Source: Streptomyces sp. MZ04 (lineage in GTDB: Bacteria; Actinomycetota; Actinomycetes; Streptomycetales; Streptomycetaceae). From it: DNA of 64,000 bases. Shown here in pieces: positions 1-8,619 of the stretch (position 1 is the stretch's first letter; every line of letters starts with the position of its first letter). A program made the translations under genes and the position numbers. A model generated the notes under the pieces. That model saw nothing but the letters and a program-made list of their open reading frames with translations. It was not told the DNA's origin and searched no databases. The stretch spans positions 17,712 through 81,711 of the forward strand of contig NZ_SRIC01000006.1 in the NCBI RefSeq assembly GCF_004684775.1, in the 5' to 3' direction.

Positions 1-774
1 GTCCGAGCCCAGCACGGCCCGGCGGACCTGGTCGTGGCCAACAACGTGTACGCGCACATCCCCGACGTCGTCGGGTTCACCCAGGGGCTGCGCGCCCTGG
101 TCGCCGACGACGGCTGGGTCTCCATCGAGGTGCAGCACCTGCTGACCCTGATCGAGGAGAACCAGTACGACACGATCTACCACGAGCACTTCCAGTACTA
201 CACGGTCGCGTCCGCGACCCGGGCTCTCGCGAGTGGCGGACTCGCCCTCGTGGACGTCGAGTTGCTGCCCACGCACGGCGGCTCCATCCGGCTGTGGGCC
301 CGGCCGGTCGAGATGGCCGGCGAGCCGACGCAACAGGTGGCTGACGTGCTGGCCCGCGAAAAGGCCGCCGGGCTACAGGAGTTGACCGGGTACGCCGAGT
401 TCTCCGCCCGCGTCGCCAAGGTGCGCAGGGACCTCCTGCGGTTCCTCGTCGAGGCGGCCGAGCGCGGCGAGACGGTCGTCGGCTACGGCGCCCCGGGCAA
501 GGGCAACACCCTGCTCAACCACTGCGGCATCCGGCCCGACCTGCTCCCGTACACGGTCGACCGCAACCCCTACAAGCACGGCAGGTTCACCCCGGGCACC
601 CGCATCCCGATCCTGCCGCCCGAGCAGATAGCCACCGACCGACCGGACTACGTCCTCGTCCTGCCGTGGAACCTGCGGGCCGAGCTGGTCGAGCAGCTGT
701 CCTTCGTGCACGACTGGGGCGGCCGTCTGGTCTTTCCCATCCCGGAACTGAGCATTGTCGAGGTCAAGGCATGA
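1..774 (+). CDS. SAM-dependent sugar C-methyltransferase, C-terminal part (cut by window edge)
   Basis: The frame is open from base 1, so the true start lies upstream. The visible part holds a YHEHFQYY stretch near the middle and the motif GYGAPGKGN about 160 residues in. Both are typical of NDP-hexose C-methyltransferases with the Methyltransf_14-type C-terminal domain. The N-terminal zinc-binding region and most of the SAM-binding fold are outside the window. Its stop overlaps the next start (ATGA at 771). It is followed by a sugar-phosphate cytidylyltransferase, so a role in making a branched, CDP-activated deoxysugar is the natural inference. The family call is firm; the exact substrate is not known. 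Confidence 0.85.
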   Translation, partial: VRAQHGPADLVVANNVYAHIPDVVGFTQGLRALVADDGWVSIEVQHLLTLIEENQYDTIYHEHFQYYTVASATRALASGGLALVDVELLPTHGGSIRLWARPVEMAGEPTQQVADVLAREKAAGLQELTGYAEFSARVAKVRRDLLRFLVEAAERGETVVGYGAPGKGNTLLNHCGIRPDLLPYTVDRNPYKHGRFTPGTRIPILPPEQIATDRPDYVLVLPWNLRAELVEQLSFVHDWGGRLVFPIPELSIVEVKA

Positions 775-1565
775 AGGTCGTTCTGTTCTGCGGCGGTTAC
801 GGGATGCGGATGCGCGACGGTGCCGCCGACGACATGCCCAAGCCGATGGCGATGGTCGGCCCGCGACCACTGATCTGGCATGTCATGCGCTACTACGCGT
901 ACTTCGGGCACAAGGAGTTCATCCTGTGCCTCGGATACGGGGCGCATCACATCAAGAACTTCTTCCTCAACTACGAGGAGACGGTGTCCAACGACTTCGT
1001 GCTGCGGGGCGGCCAGACCGAGCTGCTCTCCACCGACATCGCCGACTGGACCATCACGTTCGCGCAGACCGGCATCGAGTCACCGATCGGGGAACGCCTT
1101 CGCCGGGTGCGGCACCACCTGGACGGCGAGGAGATGTTCCTCGCCAACTACGCCGACGTGCTCACCGATGCCCCTCTCGACGAGATGATCGAGAAGTTCG
1201 CGTTGCGCGACGCCGGTGCGTCGATGATGGTGGTGCCTCCGCAGTCCTCGTTCCACTGCGTGGACCTCGGCGAGGACGGTCTGGTGGGCGGCATCACCGC
1301 GGTGAGCGAACTGCCGCTGTGGGAGAACGGCGGCTACTTCGTGCTCCGCCAGGAGGTCTTCGAGCACATACCGGAGAACGGGGACCTGGTCGCCGACGGA
1401 TGCGCCCAACTGGCCAAGCAGGGGCGGTTGGTGGCGCACCAGCACCGCGGCTTCTGGAAGCCGACCGACACAGTGAAGGAGCGGGCCGCGCTCGACGCCG
1501 CCTACACCCGGGGCGACCGCCCGTGGGCCGTGTGGGAACGGGACGGCGCGGGGGTGAGCGCGTGA
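771..1565 (+). CDS. glucose-1-phosphate cytidylyltransferase-like sugar nucleotidyltransferase
   Basis: Predicted 264-residue enzyme joining a sugar 1-phosphate to CTP. The N-terminus has the nucleotidyltransferase signature (CGGYGMRMRD, then MPKPM around residue 25). The stretches LIWHVMRYYAYFGHKEFILCLGY and IKNFFLNYEE closely follow RfbF-type glucose-1-phosphate cytidylyltransferases. The start at 771 overlaps the upstream stop by four bases, and a start at 666 inside the methyltransferase is not needed. Its stop overlaps the next GTG (1562). CDP-glucose feeds 3,6-dideoxy and C-branched sugars, which fits the neighbouring C-methyltransferase, epimerases and aminotransferase. UTP or dTTP use cannot be excluded from sequence alone. 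Confidence 0.88.
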   Translation: MKVVLFCGGYGMRMRDGAADDMPKPMAMVGPRPLIWHVMRYYAYFGHKEFILCLGYGAHHIKNFFLNYEETVSNDFVLRGGQTELLSTDIADWTITFAQTGIESPIGERLRRVRHHLDGEEMFLANYADVLTDAPLDEMIEKFALRDAGASMMVVPPQSSFHCVDLGEDGLVGGITAVSELPLWENGGYFVLRQEVFEHIPENGDLVADGCAQLAKQGRLVAHQHRGFWKPTDTVKERAALDAAYTRGDRPWAVWERDGAGVSA

Positions 1566-2254
1566 TCCGGCTCGGTGCAGGGCGCCTGGACCGGATCGTC
1601 GCGGTGGGCGCGCACTGCGACGACATCGCCATCGGCGCAGGCGGCACGCTCCTCAGCCTGTGCCTCGCGCGGCCGGGAATGCGCGTCGACGCCCTGGTGC
1701 TCTCCGGCGGTGGCAGCGAGCGCGAGCAGGAGGAGCGGGCCGCGCTCGCCGCCTTCTGCCCGGGCGCCGATCTGCGCCTCACCGTGCTCAAGCTGCCGGA
1801 CGGCCGGATGCCCGTCCACTGGGACGAGGCCAAGGCGGCGGTCGAGGAACTGCGCGGGCAGACCGACCCGGATCTGATCCTGGCCCCGCGTACCGACGAC
1901 GCGCACCAGGACCACCGCGGCCTGGCGCGGCTGATACCCACCGCATTCCGCGACCACCTCGTTCTCGGCTACGAGATCGTCAAGTGGGACGGCGATCTCG
2001 GCCGTCCGTCGGCGTACCAGCCGCTGTCCCTGGAGACCGCCGAAGAGAAGGTGCGGCTGCTGCAGGAGCACTACCCCTCGCAGCGGCACCGCCCCTGGTA
2101 CGACCGCGAGGCCTTCCTCGGCCTCGCACGGATCCGCGGCATCGAATGCCACGCGCGCTACGCCGAGGCGTTCGCCGTCACCAAACTCACGCTCGACCTG
2201 GGCACTTCCCATCAGGGCACTTCCCATCCGGGCACTTCCCATCAGGGGGAATGA
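1562..2254 (+). CDS. PIG-L family deacetylase
   Basis: Predicted 230-residue zinc-dependent N-deacetylase of the LmbE/PIG-L fold, which removes acetyl groups from N-acetylated sugars or sugar conjugates. The metal motif near residue 18 reads AHCDD where most members have AHPDD. The second motif, DDAHQDHR, is present. The GTG start is translationally coupled to the cytidylyltransferase stop. The last 17 residues are encoded by a threefold 15-base tandem repeat (2200-2244) and look like an added tail rather than part of the fold. Within a nucleotide-sugar operon it probably deacetylates an amino-sugar intermediate or finished glycan; the substrate is unknown. Confidence 0.85.
   Translation: MIRLGAGRLDRIVAVGAHCDDIAIGAGGTLLSLCLARPGMRVDALVLSGGGSEREQEERAALAAFCPGADLRLTVLKLPDGRMPVHWDEAKAAVEELRGQTDPDLILAPRTDDAHQDHRGLARLIPTAFRDHLVLGYEIVKWDGDLGRPSAYQPLSLETAEEKVRLLQEHYPSQRHRPWYDREAFLGLARIRGIECHARYAEAFAVTKLTLDLGTSHQGTSHPGTSHQGE
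2200..2244 (+). repeat. 15-bp tandem repeat, 3 copies, at the end of the PIG-L gene
   Basis: The unit GGGCACTTCCCATCA occurs three times head to tail with one base changed in the middle copy. It encodes the repeated tail residues GTSHQ/GTSHP and ends ten bases before the stop codon. The next ribosome-binding site (GGGGGA) follows directly, so the repeat sits between two coupled genes. Confidence 0.95.
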
Positions 2255-2257
2255 ACC

Positions 2258-3283
2258 TTGCGCGTACTGCTCACCGGACACCAGGGATACCTGGGCACCG
2301 TGATGGCCCCGGTCCTCACGGCCGCCGGACATGAAGTCGTCGGTCTCGACGCCGGCCTGTTCGCCGACTGCGTCCTCGGCCCGCCGCCCGCCGACCCGCC
2401 GGGGCACCGGGTGGACCTGCGCGACGTCACGCCCGACCACATGGCGGGGGTGGACGCCGTGATCCACCTGGCCGCACTCTCCAACGACCCGCTGGGATCC
2501 CTCGCCCCGGAACTCACGTACGACATCAACCACCACGCGTCCGTACGCCTCGCCCGACTGGCCCGCGACGCGGGAGCACGGCGCTTCCTGTACGCGTCGA
2601 CCTGCTCGGTCTACGGCGCCGCGGGCGGCGACGACCTGGTCGCCGAGGACGCCCCGCTGCGCCCGGTGACGCCGTACGCGGAGTCCAAGGTGCGGGTGGA
2701 GGACGACCTGCACGCCCTGGCCGACGGCGACTTCAGCCCGGTGTTCATGCGCAACGCCACCGCCTTCGGCTACTCGCCCCGGCTGCGCGCCGACATCGTC
2801 CTCAACAACCTGGTGGGCCACGCGCTCCTGTCCGGCGAGGTGTTGGTGCTCTCCGACGGCACCCCCTGGCGCCCGCTGGTGCACGCCGCCGACATCGCAC
2901 GGGCCTTCGCGGCCGCGCTGACCGCGCCGCGCGAAGCGGTGCACGACCGGGCGTTCAACATCGGCAGTGAGGTCAACAACGTCACGGTCGCCGAGATCGC
3001 CGAGCAGGTCGCCGATGCGGTGTCCGGCTCGAAGGTGGTGATCACGGGGGAGACCGGTGCCGATCCGCGGTCCTACCGGGTGGACTTCTCCCGGTTCCGC
3101 GCCGCGATACCCGGCTTCGACTGCGAGTGGACCGTGCAGCGGGGCGCGCTCGAACTCACCGACGCCTACCGGAAGTTCGGACTGACCCGGGAGGACTTCG
3201 AGCGACGCTTCACCCGCCTCGCCGTGCTGCGTGCGGCGTCCGAAGCCGGTGCCGTCGACGACACCCTGCGGTGGCGCGGATGA
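2258..3283 (+). CDS. NAD-dependent epimerase/dehydratase (SDR family)
   Basis: Predicted 341-residue extended short-chain dehydrogenase acting on a nucleotide sugar. It opens with the Rossmann motif TGHQGYLG (variant of TGxxGxxG) at residues 6-13. It has the catalytic serine in YASTCSVYG and the YxxxK pair in TPYAESK about residues 144-150. TTG at 2258 is the start, preceded by GGGGGA about eight bases upstream. An ATG at 2251 is out of frame. Its stop overlaps the next ATG (3280). It probably performs 4-epimerisation, 4-ketoreduction or 4,6-dehydration in the CDP-sugar pathway; sequence does not decide which. Confidence 0.87.
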   Translation: MRVLLTGHQGYLGTVMAPVLTAAGHEVVGLDAGLFADCVLGPPPADPPGHRVDLRDVTPDHMAGVDAVIHLAALSNDPLGSLAPELTYDINHHASVRLARLARDAGARRFLYASTCSVYGAAGGDDLVAEDAPLRPVTPYAESKVRVEDDLHALADGDFSPVFMRNATAFGYSPRLRADIVLNNLVGHALLSGEVLVLSDGTPWRPLVHAADIARAFAAALTAPREAVHDRAFNIGSEVNNVTVAEIAEQVADAVSGSKVVITGETGADPRSYRVDFSRFRAAIPGFDCEWTVQRGALELTDAYRKFGLTREDFERRFTRLAVLRAASEAGAVDDTLRWRG

Positions 3284-4554
3284 CAGCGGCCGGCGCGGAG
3301 ATGTACGCACTGGTGGAGCGGCTGTACCCGCTCTGCCGGAGCATCACGGGGGACGGCGTGCGCGCCACCCTGGACATCGTCGGCGAGTACATCCCGCTCC
3401 AGGTGCACGAGGTGCCGACCGGGACCCAGGTGCTCGACTGGACGGTGCCGCAGGAGTGGAACATCCGGGACGCGTACGTCGCCGACAGCACCGGCAACCG
3501 GGTCGTCGACTTCGCCGAGTCCAGCCTGCACGTGCTCGGCTACAGCGTGCCGGTGTCGCAGACCATGCCGCTCGCCGAGCTGCGCGAACACCTGCACACC
3601 CTGCCGGATCACCCCAACTGGGTGCCGTACCGCACCAGTTACTACAAGCCGGAATGGGGATTCTGCCTGGCCCAGGAGACCTTGGACGCGCTGCCGGACG
3701 GCGAGTACGAGGTGCGCATCGACTCCACCCTCGCGGACGGCCACCTCACCTACGCCGAGCACGTGGTCCCCGGACAGGTCCCCGACGAGGTGATCGTCTC
3801 CTGCCACGTCTGCCACCCGTCGCTGGCCAACGACAACCTCGCGGGCATCGCGGTGGCGACGTTCCTGGCGCGGGCGCTGGCGGAGCAAACGCCGTACTAC
3901 ACCTACCGGTTCATCTTCGCGCCCGGCACGATCGGGGCGATCACCTGGCTGGCCCGCAACGCCGAGCGGGTGGAGCGCGTCAAGCACGGCGTCGTGCTGG
4001 CCTGCGCGGGCGACTCCGGCTCACTGACGTACAAGCAGAGCAGACGCGGCGACGCGGAGATCGACCGGGTGATGCGGCACGTCCTTGCCGCCTCCGAACG
4101 CCCGCACCGCGTCACCGAGTTCACGCCGTACGGCTACGACGAGCGACAGTTCTGCTCGCCCGGGTTCAACCTGGGCGTGGGCTCGCTCACCAGGACCCCG
4201 TACGCGGGCTACCCCGAGTACCACACCTCGGCGGACGACCTGGACTTCGTCTCCCCGGAGGCGATGGCCGACACCCTCTCCGTCTGCCGCGAGGCGTTCG
4301 CCGTCCTCGACCGCAACCGGCGGTACGTCAACCTCAGCCCTTACGGGGAACCGCAGTTGGGCCGCCGTGGGCTGTACGACGCGCTCGGCGGCCGCAGCGA
4401 CACCAAGCAGGCGCAGATGGCCATGCTCTGGGTGCTCAACCTCTCCGACGGCGAGCACGGTCTGCTTGACGTCGCCGAGCGGTCCGGGCTGCCGTTCGAC
4501 ACCGTCGCCGACGCGGCCGGAGCGCTGGCCGCCGCCGGGCTGATCAAGGCCTGA
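3280..4554 (+). CDS. DUF4910 aminopeptidase-like protein
   Basis: Predicted 424-residue protein of the DUF4910 family: an M28-like zinc peptidase fold followed by a C-terminal winged-helix segment (roughly the last 75 residues). Visible metal-site candidates are CHVCHPSLANDNLAGI around residues 168-183 and the later YPEYHTSADDLD. The N-terminus LYPLCRSITGDGVR is characteristic of the family. Members recur in nucleotide-sugar and O-antigen-like clusters, where their substrate is not established. Start and stop overlap the flanking genes (ATGA at 3280, TGATG at 4552). It may cut an amide bond on a sugar-linked amino acid; that is inference. Confidence 0.8.
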   Translation: MTAAGAEMYALVERLYPLCRSITGDGVRATLDIVGEYIPLQVHEVPTGTQVLDWTVPQEWNIRDAYVADSTGNRVVDFAESSLHVLGYSVPVSQTMPLAELREHLHTLPDHPNWVPYRTSYYKPEWGFCLAQETLDALPDGEYEVRIDSTLADGHLTYAEHVVPGQVPDEVIVSCHVCHPSLANDNLAGIAVATFLARALAEQTPYYTYRFIFAPGTIGAITWLARNAERVERVKHGVVLACAGDSGSLTYKQSRRGDAEIDRVMRHVLAASERPHRVTEFTPYGYDERQFCSPGFNLGVGSLTRTPYAGYPEYHTSADDLDFVSPEAMADTLSVCREAFAVLDRNRRYVNLSPYGEPQLGRRGLYDALGGRSDTKQAQMAMLWVLNLSDGEHGLLDVAERSGLPFDTVADAAGALAAAGLIKA

Positions 4555-5867
4555 TGCGGATGGCCACCGAGAGGGAGAATCCCAGGACAACGGCGGCAGC
4601 GGCCGGATCCGCCAAGCGGGCGCTCGTCGGCCGGCTGTCCTGGGGCCTCGCCGACCAGGCGGCCTCCAGCATGAGCAACTTCGTGGTGGGCATCTACGTG
4701 GCCCGCTCGCTGGGGGTGACAGCGTTCGGCGTGTTCAGCCTCGCCTGGGTGACCTACGGCGTGGTGCTCAACGTCTCCCGCGGCCTTGCCACCGACCCGC
4801 TCGTGGTGCGCTTCAGCGGCGTGCCGGACGCGTCCTGGCGCGCGGCGGTGGCCCGGTCGTCGGGTACCGCGCTCGGCGCCGGTACCGCCCTCGGCGCCGC
4901 GTCCCTGGTGGTCGGGCTTCTACTCGGCGGCAGTGTGGGGCCCGCGTTCGCCTGCCTCGGTGCCGTACTGCCGGGGCTGCTGCTTCAGGACTCCTGGCGG
5001 TTCGCGTTCTTCGCCGCCGGTACCGGGCGGAAGGCGTTCGTCAACGACCTCGTGTGGGGCGTCGCGCTCGTCCCGGCCCTGGTGGTGGCGGCCCGCGTCG
5101 GCAGCGTGGAGGCCTTCGTGCTCGCCTGGGGCGCCTCCGCCGCCGTGGCCGCGGTGTACGGCTGCTTCCAGTCCGGCATCCGGCCGCAGTTGACCGGCGC
5201 GCGCGAGTGGCTTCGCGAGCACCGGGACCTCGGCTACCGGTACCTGGTCGAGAACGTCAGCAACAGCGGCGCGAGCCAGTTGCGGGCGTACGGACTCGGC
5301 GCGATCGTCGGGCTCGGCGCGGTGGGTGTGATCCGGGGCGCCGAGCTCCTGCTCGGCCCGTTCATGGCGGTGCTGATGGGTCTTTCCCTGGTCACCGTCG
5401 CGGAGGCGGCACGGGTGCTGAGGCGGGCCCCGCACCGCCTCGGCGCGTTCTGCCTCCTCCTCGGCGGCGGGCAGGCCGTCGCCGCGCTGCTCTGGGGCGG
5501 GGCGCTGCTCCTTGTGCCGGACGCGGGCGGCGAGTTCGTGCTCGGCGGCGTCTGGAGCTCCGCATCGGAGCTCATCGTGCCGGTCACGCTCGGCGTCGCG
5601 GGCGCGGGACTCGGCACCGGAGCGGCGTCCGGCCTTCGCGCGCTCGGCGCGGCCCGGCGCAGCCTGCGCAGCCAACTGATCGCTTCCGTCTGCTACGTCA
5701 CCGGCGGGCTCGGCGGGGCGGCCGTGGCCGGCACGGTCGGCTCGGCCTGGGGCGTCGCCGCCGCGACCGTCTGCGGCTCGGCCGTGTGGTGGCTGCAGCT
5801 GCGGACCGCCCTGCGCGAGCGCGGGTGCAGCCACCAGAACCCCATCCCCGAAGTGAGGACCTCATGA
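4554..5867 (+). CDS. polysaccharide flippase-like membrane protein
   Basis: Predicted 437-residue integral membrane protein with about a dozen hydrophobic segments separated by short Arg-rich loops, resembling Wzx/MurJ-like lipid-linked oligosaccharide flippases. The N-terminal 25 residues are polar, then a segment reading LGVTAFGVFSLAWVTYGVV starts the membrane part; this resembles the first helices of O-antigen flippases. The ATG at 4554 shares a base with the previous stop; a second ATG at 4560 is possible. It presumably moves the lipid-linked glycan made by this operon across the membrane. Family by general pattern, not by a specific motif. Confidence 0.75.
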   Translation: MRMATERENPRTTAAAAGSAKRALVGRLSWGLADQAASSMSNFVVGIYVARSLGVTAFGVFSLAWVTYGVVLNVSRGLATDPLVVRFSGVPDASWRAAVARSSGTALGAGTALGAASLVVGLLLGGSVGPAFACLGAVLPGLLLQDSWRFAFFAAGTGRKAFVNDLVWGVALVPALVVAARVGSVEAFVLAWGASAAVAAVYGCFQSGIRPQLTGAREWLREHRDLGYRYLVENVSNSGASQLRAYGLGAIVGLGAVGVIRGAELLLGPFMAVLMGLSLVTVAEAARVLRRAPHRLGAFCLLLGGGQAVAALLWGGALLLVPDAGGEFVLGGVWSSASELIVPVTLGVAGAGLGTGAASGLRALGAARRSLRSQLIASVCYVTGGLGGAAVAGTVGSAWGVAAATVCGSAVWWLQLRTALRERGCSHQNPIPEVRTS

Positions 5868-6856
5868 CCGCGCAACCCAGGCTGAGCATCGGTCTGCCCG
5901 TGTACAACGGCGAGGAGTACCTCGCGGAGTCGCTCGACGCCCTGCTCGGCCAGACCTACGAGGACTTCGAGCTGGTCATCTCCGACAACGCCTCGACCGA
6001 CGGAACCCAGGACATCTGCCGCAAGTACGCCGAGCGGGACTCGCGTATCCGCTACATCCGGCTGACCCGGAACATCGGCGCCGCGCCGAACCACAACTAC
6101 GTGTTCACCGAGTGCCACGGCGAACTGTTCAAGTGGGCCTCGCACGACGACCTGTACGCCCGGGACCTGCTGCGGCGCTGCGTCGAGGCCCTGGACGAGC
6201 GGCCGGACGTGATCCTCGCGCACGCCGACCAGGCGGTCATCGACGAGGACGGGAAGGTGAAGGTTCCGTACGAGTACACGCTCGCCACCGACTCGCCGCG
6301 CGCGCCCGAGCGCTTCCGCAGCATGCTGTTCGAGCCCGGCGGCGACGACTTCTACGGGGTGATCCGGGCCGACGTGCTGCGCCGGGTGAAGCCGCACGAC
6401 AGCTACCACCACGCGGACCGCACGTTCGTCGCCGAGATCGGCCTGCACGGACCCTTCCACCAGGTGCCGGAGCTGCTGTACTTCCGCCGCGACCACCCCA
6501 CCCGCGCCGAGCGGGCGAACCCGTCGAAGCGATCCCGGTGCGTCAACCTCGACCCGCGCCGGGCGGGCCCGCTGCACCCGACGCCGCGGCTGCTCGCCGA
6601 GTACGTCTGGGGCTTCGTCGCGGCGATCCGGCGGGCGCCGTTGTCCGCGGCCGACCGGCGCGCGTGCTACCGCCACCTGGCCGCCTGGATGACCAGCCGG
6701 GCCCGGCCGGGCGCCGGTGAGCGGGTCGAGGACCGTGCCCCGGTCAACCCGGCCAAGCTCACTGTCTCCGTCGACGCCCTCGTCGCAGGACGTGAAGGTC
6801 GTGACGGACGTGAAGGTCGTGAAGGTCGTGAAGGTCGTGAAGGGCGGCAGGCATGA
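5864..6856 (+). CDS. family 2 glycosyltransferase
   Basis: Predicted 330-residue GT-A glycosyltransferase. It starts with LSIGLPVYNGEEYLAESL, has the nucleotide-binding DNASTDGT near residue 45 and a WASHDDLY metal-binding region (DxD equivalent) near residues 87-94. The ATG at 5864 overlaps the flippase stop. The final 22 residues are a degenerate GRE-rich tail encoded by a 9-base tandem repeat (6791-6844), outside the catalytic fold. It adds one sugar to the glycan assembled by this operon; donor and acceptor are unknown. Confidence 0.88.
   Translation: MTAQPRLSIGLPVYNGEEYLAESLDALLGQTYEDFELVISDNASTDGTQDICRKYAERDSRIRYIRLTRNIGAAPNHNYVFTECHGELFKWASHDDLYARDLLRRCVEALDERPDVILAHADQAVIDEDGKVKVPYEYTLATDSPRAPERFRSMLFEPGGDDFYGVIRADVLRRVKPHDSYHHADRTFVAEIGLHGPFHQVPELLYFRRDHPTRAERANPSKRSRCVNLDPRRAGPLHPTPRLLAEYVWGFVAAIRRAPLSAADRRACYRHLAAWMTSRARPGAGERVEDRAPVNPAKLTVSVDALVAGREGRDGREGREGREGREGRQA
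6791..6844 (+). repeat. 9-bp tandem repeat, 6 units, at the 3' end of the glycosyltransferase gene
   Basis: The unit CGTGAAGGT occurs six times; the second and last copies are imperfect. It encodes a REG/RDG tail, ends about ten bases before the stop and also supplies GAAGG-like sequence ahead of the next start at 6853. Confidence 0.95.
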
Positions 6857-8064
6857 AGTCCCCTACACGGGTGGGGGTGTTCGGCCTCCTCGGCTCCGGC
6901 AACCTCGGCAACGACGGATCGCTCGAGGCCGTGCTCGGGTACCTGCGCGCCGAGCATCCGGAGGCAGCCGTGGACGCGCTGTGCGGCGGGCCCGAGGTCG
7001 TCACGTCCCGGTACGGGATCCCCGCGACGCGGCTGCACTGGTACCGAGGGGAGTACCGGACCGCGTCACGCGTGGGCGCGATCGCGGGCAAGGGCCTGGG
7101 CAAACTCGTCGACGCCGTCCGCACCGCCGCCTGGGTGCGTCGGCACGACGTGGTGATCGTGCCGGGCATGGGCGTCCTGGAGGCCACGCTGCCGCTGCGG
7201 CCGTGGGGCTTCCCGTACTCGCTGTTCCTGCTCTGCGCGAGTGGCCGGCTGCTTCGCACCCGGGTCGCGCTGGTCGGCGTCGGCGCCGCCCCGATCGGCA
7301 ACCGGCCGACCCGGGCCCTGGTGCGCTGGTCGGCGCGGCTTGCCGCGTACCGCTCGTACAGGGACGCCCTGTCCCGCGACGCGATGCGGGGGATGGGCGT
7401 GGACACCGCGCGCGACGAGGTCTACCCGGACCTCGCGTTCGCCCTGCCGACGCCCCCGACGAGCGTGCCCTCAGGCCCGCCGGGGGGCCCGGTCTGCGTC
7501 GGCGTCATGGACTTCCACGGCGGCAACGACGACCGCGCCCGGGCCGAGGAGATCCACCGGCGCTACCTCGACGGGACAACTCGCTTTGTGCGCGCCTTGG
7601 TTGAGGAAGGCAGGCCGGTCCGGCTGCTCACCGGCGACGCGTGCGACGCGCCGGTGGTCGCCGCGATCCTCGACGCGGTGGACTCGCCGCTGGTCACCGC
7701 CGCCGAGACGGCCTCGCTCGCCGGCCTGATGAAGGAGACGGCGGCGGCCGACACCGTCGTGGCGACCCGCTACCACAACCTGATCTGCGCGCTGAAGGTC
7801 GGCACACCGACGCTCGCCCTCAGCTATGCGGCGAAGAGCGACGCGCTCATGGACCGGATGGGCCTTGCCGCGTTCTGCCACCCGGCCCGCGAGGTCGACG
7901 CCGACCGGCTGCTCGAGCAGTTCCGGGCGCTGGAGAAGCGGTCGGCCGAGCTGCGGCAGACCCTTGCCGAACGCAACGCGGTCGCCGCCCGGCAACTCAA
8001 GGACCAGTTCGCCGAGTTGACCGCGGTCCTGTTCCCGGCCCACGCCCTACGGGAGGCCCCATGA
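6853..8064 (+). CDS. polysaccharide pyruvyltransferase family protein
   Basis: Predicted 403-residue protein of the WcaK/CsaB-like pyruvyltransferase family, which moves pyruvate from PEP to a sugar to form a ketal. The opening GVFGLLGSGNLGNDGSLEA is the family's glycine-rich signature. Further matches are VVIVPGMGVLE, the internal GVGAAPIGN, and ATRYHNLICALKVGTPTLALSY near residues 297-318, which carries the conserved RYHN. ATG at 6853 overlaps the upstream stop. It probably decorates the glycan with an acidic group. Some members do other chemistry, so the reaction is an inference from the family. Confidence 0.83.
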   Translation: MKSPTRVGVFGLLGSGNLGNDGSLEAVLGYLRAEHPEAAVDALCGGPEVVTSRYGIPATRLHWYRGEYRTASRVGAIAGKGLGKLVDAVRTAAWVRRHDVVIVPGMGVLEATLPLRPWGFPYSLFLLCASGRLLRTRVALVGVGAAPIGNRPTRALVRWSARLAAYRSYRDALSRDAMRGMGVDTARDEVYPDLAFALPTPPTSVPSGPPGGPVCVGVMDFHGGNDDRARAEEIHRRYLDGTTRFVRALVEEGRPVRLLTGDACDAPVVAAILDAVDSPLVTAAETASLAGLMKETAAADTVVATRYHNLICALKVGTPTLALSYAAKSDALMDRMGLAAFCHPAREVDADRLLEQFRALEKRSAELRQTLAERNAVAARQLKDQFAELTAVLFPAHALREAP

Positions 8065-8612
8065 AAGCGACCGAAGTCCCAGAGATCGCCGGCGCGTACC
8101 TCTTCGAGCCGACGCCGTACGCCGACGAACGCGGCTTCTTCTGCCGCACCTTCGACGCCGACGTGGTCCGCTCGGTGGGCCTCGACCCGGACGCCTTCAT
8201 CCAGGACAGCGTGTCCCGCTCGGTCCGGGGCGTGCTGCGAGGCCTGCACCTGCGCTCCGGCGCCGGCGAGGCCAAGCTGGTGCGGTGCTCGTACGGGAGG
8301 ATCTTCGACGTCGTCGTGGACCTGCGGAAGGACTCACCGACGTACCGCAACCGGGCCTTCTTCGAACTCTCCGACGAGACGCAGAAGACCCTGTACATCC
8401 CGGCAGGCTGCGCGCACGGCTTCCAGGCGCTGACCGAGGCCTCCGACACCTCGTACCGGATCGACCGCCCGCACGATCCGGCCGAAGACGTGACGATCGC
8501 CTTCGACGACCCGGAGCTCGCCATTGACTGGCCGCTGCCGGTCACCTCGATGTCCGAGCGGGACCGGAAGGCTCCGAGCCTGGCCGAGGTCCTGAAGCAG
8601 AAAGAGAGCTGA
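8061..8612 (+). CDS. dTDP-4-dehydrorhamnose 3,5-epimerase-like cupin
   Basis: Predicted 183-residue cupin of the RmlC family that epimerises 4-keto-sugars at C3 and/or C5. Matches include RGFFCRTFD, SVRGVLRGLHLRS with the catalytic-type His, KLVRCSYGRIFDVVVDLR, and YIPAGCAHGFQAL. The length fits the family. The start overlaps the pyruvyltransferase stop. Together with the cytidylyltransferase and SDR enzyme it completes a deoxysugar pathway. The nucleotide carrier is probably CDP, judging by the first full gene of the operon. Confidence 0.88.
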   Translation: MKATEVPEIAGAYLFEPTPYADERGFFCRTFDADVVRSVGLDPDAFIQDSVSRSVRGVLRGLHLRSGAGEAKLVRCSYGRIFDVVVDLRKDSPTYRNRAFFELSDETQKTLYIPAGCAHGFQALTEASDTSYRIDRPHDPAEDVTIAFDDPELAIDWPLPVTSMSERDRKAPSLAEVLKQKES

Positions 8613-8619
8613 AGTCAGC

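Noticed and set aside
1502..3310. A 602-residue minus-strand open frame
   Set aside because: Shadow of the PIG-L and epimerase genes on the opposite strand; no recognisable domain.
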